From Ligustrum vulgare (lineage: Eukaryota > Streptophyta > Magnoliopsida > Lamiales > Oleaceae), in assembly GCA_963555705.1 (NCBI GenBank), contig OY743187.1, positions 15,142,133 through 15,206,132 on the forward strand: 64,000 nucleotides of DNA, given 5' to 3'. A model generated the notes under the pieces. The model worked only from the letters and a program-made list of their open reading frames with translations. It did not search any database and had not been told where the DNA came from. Both the position numbers and the translations under genes were made by a program. Every line of letters starts with the position of its first letter. Within the stretch, counting starts at the first letter, position 1. Below are positions 59,865-64,000 of this stretch, in pieces.

Positions 59865-60445
59865 ATTAAGTCTCTATTCGGATAAATTAAGGCGATTATA
59901 ATTTATTTACGTTTTGTAGGTAAGATGTATAGTTGATAAGTTGAGAGAGAAAATATGTGTGGCTTAAAAATTGTTTGAGAAATCATGTAGATTAGAGCAT
60001 CTCTAATGTCATGAATTGGGATTGACGTAACAATGAAATTAATAGACATCTAGAGAACGTGAATAAATTGAGAAAGACGTGTAAAATTTCATCTCCATTG
60101 ATTTCGTCTACATTTAAATATTGTTGATTATGTGACATTTTTTTAATTCAAAAATAATAATATATAACATTATTTTATTTAGTTATTAAAGTAATTATAA
60201 AATAAAAATAAATGTGACTCATCAGGTCAGACGGAACGTTAAGATGTAGATGGAGTACTTGACATTGTCAATTTTTTTTCCAGCCACATCAGCTTAACAT
60301 TGTAATTGACATTATGCATTGGAGAGATTTTAAACTCATTCCTTCAATTTGCTGACGTGTCAAGTCCATTTTCCTAATTTATAGTATACATCGGAGATGC
60401 TCTTATAAATTCATTTATAGACCAAAAAAAAAAAAACTTACCGAA
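59865..60445. mobile_element. hAT-like MITE (outer), interrupted by a Harbinger-type MITE
   Basis: It runs from GTCTCTATTCGGATAAATTA to AACTTACCGAACAGAGGC. The left half has the family phrase GTAGGTAAGATGTATAG with GAGAGAGAAAATATGTGTGG; the right half is TTATAAATTCATTTATAG with a poly-A. Confidence 0.5.
59995..60402. mobile_element. PIF/Harbinger (Tourist-like) MITE, 408 bp
   Basis: The TIRs are GAGCATCTCTAATG and (reversed right) GAGCATCTCCGATG, with TTA target duplications at 59992-59994 and 60403-60405. No gene. Confidence 0.75.
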
Positions 60446-61400
60446 CAGAGGCTAAACAATCTCATCGCAATAGTTGTCATTGTTACCATTCTCTTGTACT
60501 AAACTAGGATTCAAACTAGATCCACAATTTTGATAAAATTCAGATTTTAACCACATATGGGGTTCACACCTTTTTAGCCACGTATTTCATCAATTTTTAT
60601 CAAAATTTATCAAAAATTTGATTTTAATCTCCACCAAACAGAGATTGCGATGTTCAAGTCTATACCAATATATTCATGCTTTATCACAGTTATGCACTTA
60701 GAGCTTATTTGGTCCTCACTATTATTATTTTTTAATTTTTTTTCTTCAAATTCAATTTTAATCATACATTTACATGAGATTCATCGTCTTATAACAACTT
60801 TTCCACAACGCAATCTTCGAGAAACTCAAAAATTCACCAAACAAGTTTTTATTTTGTGTATGATATAGTAAATGCAAATGTGCCCTTTTTAATAGGTTTG
60901 GTGAAGTAGGTAGGTAAGGCGTGAGCATCTCCTTTTTCTCCCCATATTTGCTTTTAATTATTTTATCCTCAAACTGAATCTATACCAACAAATAATAGTA
61001 AATACAATGTGATATTAGATTAATTTATTATTCCAATTGAAAAACTACAAATTTATAATAATTAATCAATATTAAGATTTATTCGTCCATACTGGACTAT
61101 AAGGAGAAGCATTTTTGGACGTTTCTATCCTTAAATATACATATATATATTTTTTTATTTATATGTTTGTCCATCCACATTTATATTACTACTAAAAGTG
61201 ACTTTAAGAGATAAATATTTTTTGACGTTTCTACATTTAATATTTTATTTATTTATATATACCTTCATACACGTTTTCAAAAAATAAAAAATAAAAATCA
61301 TCATTTTATATGTTAACATCTTTATTTATTTATATGTTCGTCCATCCACATTTTAAAAAAAAAAATCATCATTTTATATGTTAACATTCCTTTTTTTATT
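60446..61400. other. MITE-rich, no gene
   Basis: 60540-60640 and 60700-60855 are further copies of the 'cacttttcaatcac ... accaaac' MITE family. 61150-61395 has two copies of 'tttatatgttcgtccatccacat' and of 'aaaaatcatcattttatatgttaaca'. Confidence 0.45.
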
Positions 61401-62289
61401 TATAATAGCAGTAAGCACGCGCGTTGCACGTCTTACGTATATGATGAATGTGATGCATAATGGCTTCTTAGAACTAATACTATTTTTTGAAAATTAATGA
61501 TGTAAAAGATATTATTAAAAGAAAAAATTAAAATTGTTAAAATGTTATATATGATTTTTTTTTTAAAAAAAAAATTATGTATATAATGTGATGAATAAAT
61601 CGAAATGTAATGTTTTGACTGCAATAATATTTTTTTTTTTTGTACATTACACATCTTATGTGAAAAGTAAAAAATAAAAAATCATCATTCGACCATTAAC
61701 GTATAATAATTAATTCATTTTTCTAAAACTTCTAATTCATTTTCACATTGGCAACGTAAATAGAACTCTTTTATAATTCATCTATTACAAGGAATTCTAA
61801 ATCATTTTTCATAAATATTTGGACTTCATTCTACTCAATAGACATAAGCTCTCCTCTATGAATTGTATATTTTAAAATTAGATGAAAAAGAAAGAAGATA
61901 TGTAGGTGCATTTTGTATATTTCAATTTCATCAATTTTGTATATCTTTTTATATTATAAACACTTGGGATGATTATTTGGTGGAATATGCTAGTTTAGTT
62001 TTAATTAAGTAGATATAAAAAGAGAAGATTATAAATTATGAGATTAATTACTTGAACAAGAATTAACTTAGACTAATTTGATTTTGTATTGTTACTTGTT
62101 AAATATAGTTGAAACTACAACGATAAAATTCTTTAATATCCCCACAAGTATTGATTAACTACTCAAGCACATATCTTGTTTTATTTTAATTCGATTAAAT
62201 CTTATTGTATATTTAGTATGTTAATGTTCCTAACTCGTTATACTCTTATCTAAATTAAAATAATTATATAATAACAAATGTGGATATAA

Positions 62290-62430
62290 ATTATGATTTT
62301 TGACATCCTTGTTCCGTTTCCGTTCCCATCTCCGCCCCCGTTTAAGCGAGGATGGGGGAAGGGACGGGGATGGTATGTCTCCGACAAGACGGGGATGGGG
62401 AACGACATTCTCGTTCCAAACGTCGTCATC
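62290..62430. repeat. G/C-rich fragment of a hAT-like repeat
   Basis: CGTTCCCATCTCCGCCCCCG, GGATGGGGGAAGGGACGGGG and GACGGGGATGGGGAACGA form a short GC island in AT-rich sequence, like the 'GGGGATGGGG' plant repeats. No clear ends. Confidence 0.4.
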
Positions 62431-62514
62431 ATTAAAATGAATTATTTTTGAACTGTTATAGACAGAATAAGGGTGTTTGACACATCCTTTGAAAAGTTAA
62501 AAATGATTTCTGAA

Positions 62515-62700
62515 ATTTAGGCCCTTCTTTGCTCTCAGTCATTTTGTTTTTCAATATTTCGTGGAATCCATTTTCAATCACTCATTTCTATTTGATTTGC
62601 AACTTTTTTTACTTTTCAATTATTTTTTAGCCACACAATTTTCTCAAAACTTAAAATTCTCCAAAAATTACCTAAACCAAACAGTCACTGTTTTGCTTGA
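62515..62700. mobile_element. MITE, 'GTTTGGT/ACCAAAC' family
   Basis: TTTCAATCACTCATTTCTAT, TTTTTAGCCACACAATTTTC and CTAAACCAAACAGTCAC appear in family order. Confidence 0.5.
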
Positions 62701-62739
62701 TAACACATGTTTATAAATAATATATTTTTTCAACTCAGT

Positions 62740-62740
<1 letters not shown>

Positions 62741-62773
<33 letters not shown>
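62741..62773. repeat. (AT)n microsatellite
   Basis: About 33 bases of TA dinucleotide. Confidence 0.9.
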
Positions 62774-62776
<3 letters not shown>

Positions 62777-62879
62777 TATACTGTGGCTTAATTATTTTTG
62801 AATATTTTTGATTTGAATAATTTTTTTAAATATGTTTTATCTGACTACCAAAAAAAAAAAAAAATTACTTCCAAACGAG

Positions 62880-63531
62880 TCCCAACTCCTTAAGTATAAA
62901 TCGTTTGATGAGGTAAATCATTTATATATCTGGATAACTTTTGAGTAACTGAGTTCAGTTCCAGTTCTTCATGCCATTCATAAACCTTTGATCAATCGAT
63001 TGCTGACGCAAATACCAAAATTCCAACGATAAGTAAAAGGACCCAACTTTTCTTCTCTATCCGTATTGAGTATTTGCAGCAGATGCACTTCAGGACCTCA
63101 TTTTCTTCTTGCATTCAAAATACACACACAGACACAGAGCAATAAATGCAGAGTCTGCCACAGACTACGATAATTGCAGTGTTCTTTTGTGTGGTTATTA
63201 GTAAAAAAAAAAAAAAAATAGTAAAATTTTCAGCTTAACTGCTCATCTGATTCAATTCAAATAATTTCTTCTGTAGAACTGTTTAAATTTTCAATTGAAT
63301 CAAAACATAGACGAAGGGGGAGGGATCAATAAATGCAAAGCTGTTTTGTTTACCTCAATGCTTTTCCGATCGGTTGTCCTTATTATTTTTATTATTATTA
63401 TAAATATATATTTTTTTTAATAGAAGAATCTCAAATTTGATGGCTTGAAACTTATAAATTTGTTGAAATAAGATGAAGGGCAGCTGAAAATTGAGTTTAG
63501 TTTATTAATTTTTTTGATTTTTTCTTTTGCA
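62880..63531 (+). promoter_or_regulatory. Promoter and 5' UTR region of the kinase gene
   Basis: A less repetitive stretch ahead of the start codon has a C/A-rich leader-like segment (CACACACAGACACAGAGC, 63123-63140) and T-rich, intron-like sequence just before the ATG (GATTTTTTCTTTTGCA). It probably contains a 5'-UTR intron. No TATA box stands out. Confidence 0.35.
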
Positions 63532-63852
63532 ATGGGATGTGTTATTGGAAAATGCGCCACCAGGGTAATAGAAACTCGAATAAAATCTCGCCGGAGGGAA
63601 GAAAATGGGCAGGCTTCAGAACCGGACCTTACGAGGGTTCAGAACGCTGGCGAGAGAGAGAAGAAGATCGTAGAGATTCCGGTGGGAGATGAGGGACACC
63701 TTAGACCTACGGCTTCTGCCCCTGAGTTTCTGCTGAGAACTGGAGGCGCCACCACGCGGGAAGGATGGCCTTCGTGGCTAGTCGACGTCGCCGGAGACGC
63801 CATCAAGAACTGGACCCCGCGCCGTGCCAACACTTTTGAGAAACTCAATAAG
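63532..63852 (+). CDS. CDK-like Ser/Thr protein kinase, first coding exon (At1g54610/IBS1-type), runs off the window
   Basis: The ATG at 63532 opens MGCVIGKC, with Gly2 for N-myristoylation and Cys3 for palmitoylation, so the kinase is probably plasma-membrane bound. 107 codons reach a donor AAG|gtgcgtag at 63852. A basic, low-complexity stretch (RIKSRRREENG) is followed by GWPSWLVDVAGDAIKNWTPR and RANTFEKLNK. This is the fixed GWPSWL...W.PR.A..FEKL.KIG block just before the glycine loop in this plant family of cyclin-dependent-like kinases. The kinase domain itself must start in the next exon, beyond 64000. Upstream in-frame non-ATG codons were ignored because MGC is the conserved start. The first member studied is linked to BABA-induced immunity; a role here is not shown. 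Confidence 0.85.
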
Positions 63853-64000
63853 GTGCGTAGATGCATATAATTTGTAGTTCAATTCTAGTTTGAGAGAAAA
63901 AGTACAACTTCCGAATCGCAAGGTACAACCTCCGATAGGATGCATTACATATGTCAAGTGTTTGCATTTTGCGGTGACTGCATTCGGGTCACGCTGGCTA

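Noticed and set aside
61400..61440. A fourth Helitron end (GCACGCGCGTTGCACG)
   Set aside because: The hairpin-like words are right but the terminal CTAG/CTRR and a matching 5' end are missing.

Overview
This is a piece of a eudicot plant nuclear genome. It is AT-rich, has introns with GT/AG borders, and is packed with LTR retrotransposons, Helitrons, MULE and hAT DNA elements, SINEs and MITEs. It has no bacterial-type operons, rRNA genes or tRNA genes. Only two ordinary host genes are supported. One is a complete five-exon ubiquitin-conjugating enzyme of the UBC27 type (31474-34837, +). The other is the first coding exon of an MGC-type CDK-like Ser/Thr kinase running off the right edge (63532-63852, +). 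The species cannot be named from the sequence.

Layout. 1-2877: 5' end of a minus-strand Gypsy-like LTR element whose leader is full of tandem repeats. 2878-5900: decayed LTR material and a Copia gag fragment. 8219-10171: a tRNA-derived SINE (17-bp target duplication) split by a solo LTR (5-bp duplication CACAT). 10335-15037: a Helitron carrying a broken piece of an enoyl-CoA reductase (ECR/CER10) gene, itself hit by a Copia-type solo LTR (12511-13468, duplication TGTTC). 15838-18146: a large inverted-repeat element. 18397-20560: MITE and hAT-like sequence with a 468-bp tandem duplication. 20561-26125: a MULE with about 324-bp terminal inverted repeats and a 10-bp target duplication. It carries a broken FAR1/MULE transposase gene and, converging on it, a second, intact two-exon gene for a GRF-type zinc-finger protein. 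26541-30239: a probable Helitron (minus) holding fragments of a TOC159-like and a MAD1-like gene. 31474-34837: UBC27, with a second copy of the SINE in intron 1. 35745-43201: a Helitron (minus) of the same family as the first. 43726-44384: another SINE split by a hAT-like element. 45678-51885: a complete Copia element (minus) with nearly identical LTRs but ruined coding sequence. 52260-63500: microsatellites, MITEs, a GC-rich hAT element, an LTR and a SINE remnant, then the kinase gene.

How it fits together. Most of the window is explained by insertions nested in one another, and several are dated relative to each other by target-site duplications. The most interesting parts are the MULE with its intact GRF zinc-finger cargo gene next to a damaged transposase, the related Helitrons that have captured exon pieces of host genes, and the SINE/solo-LTR nest. 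All element borders were found by eye. Family names rest on recognised motifs and not on database searches.
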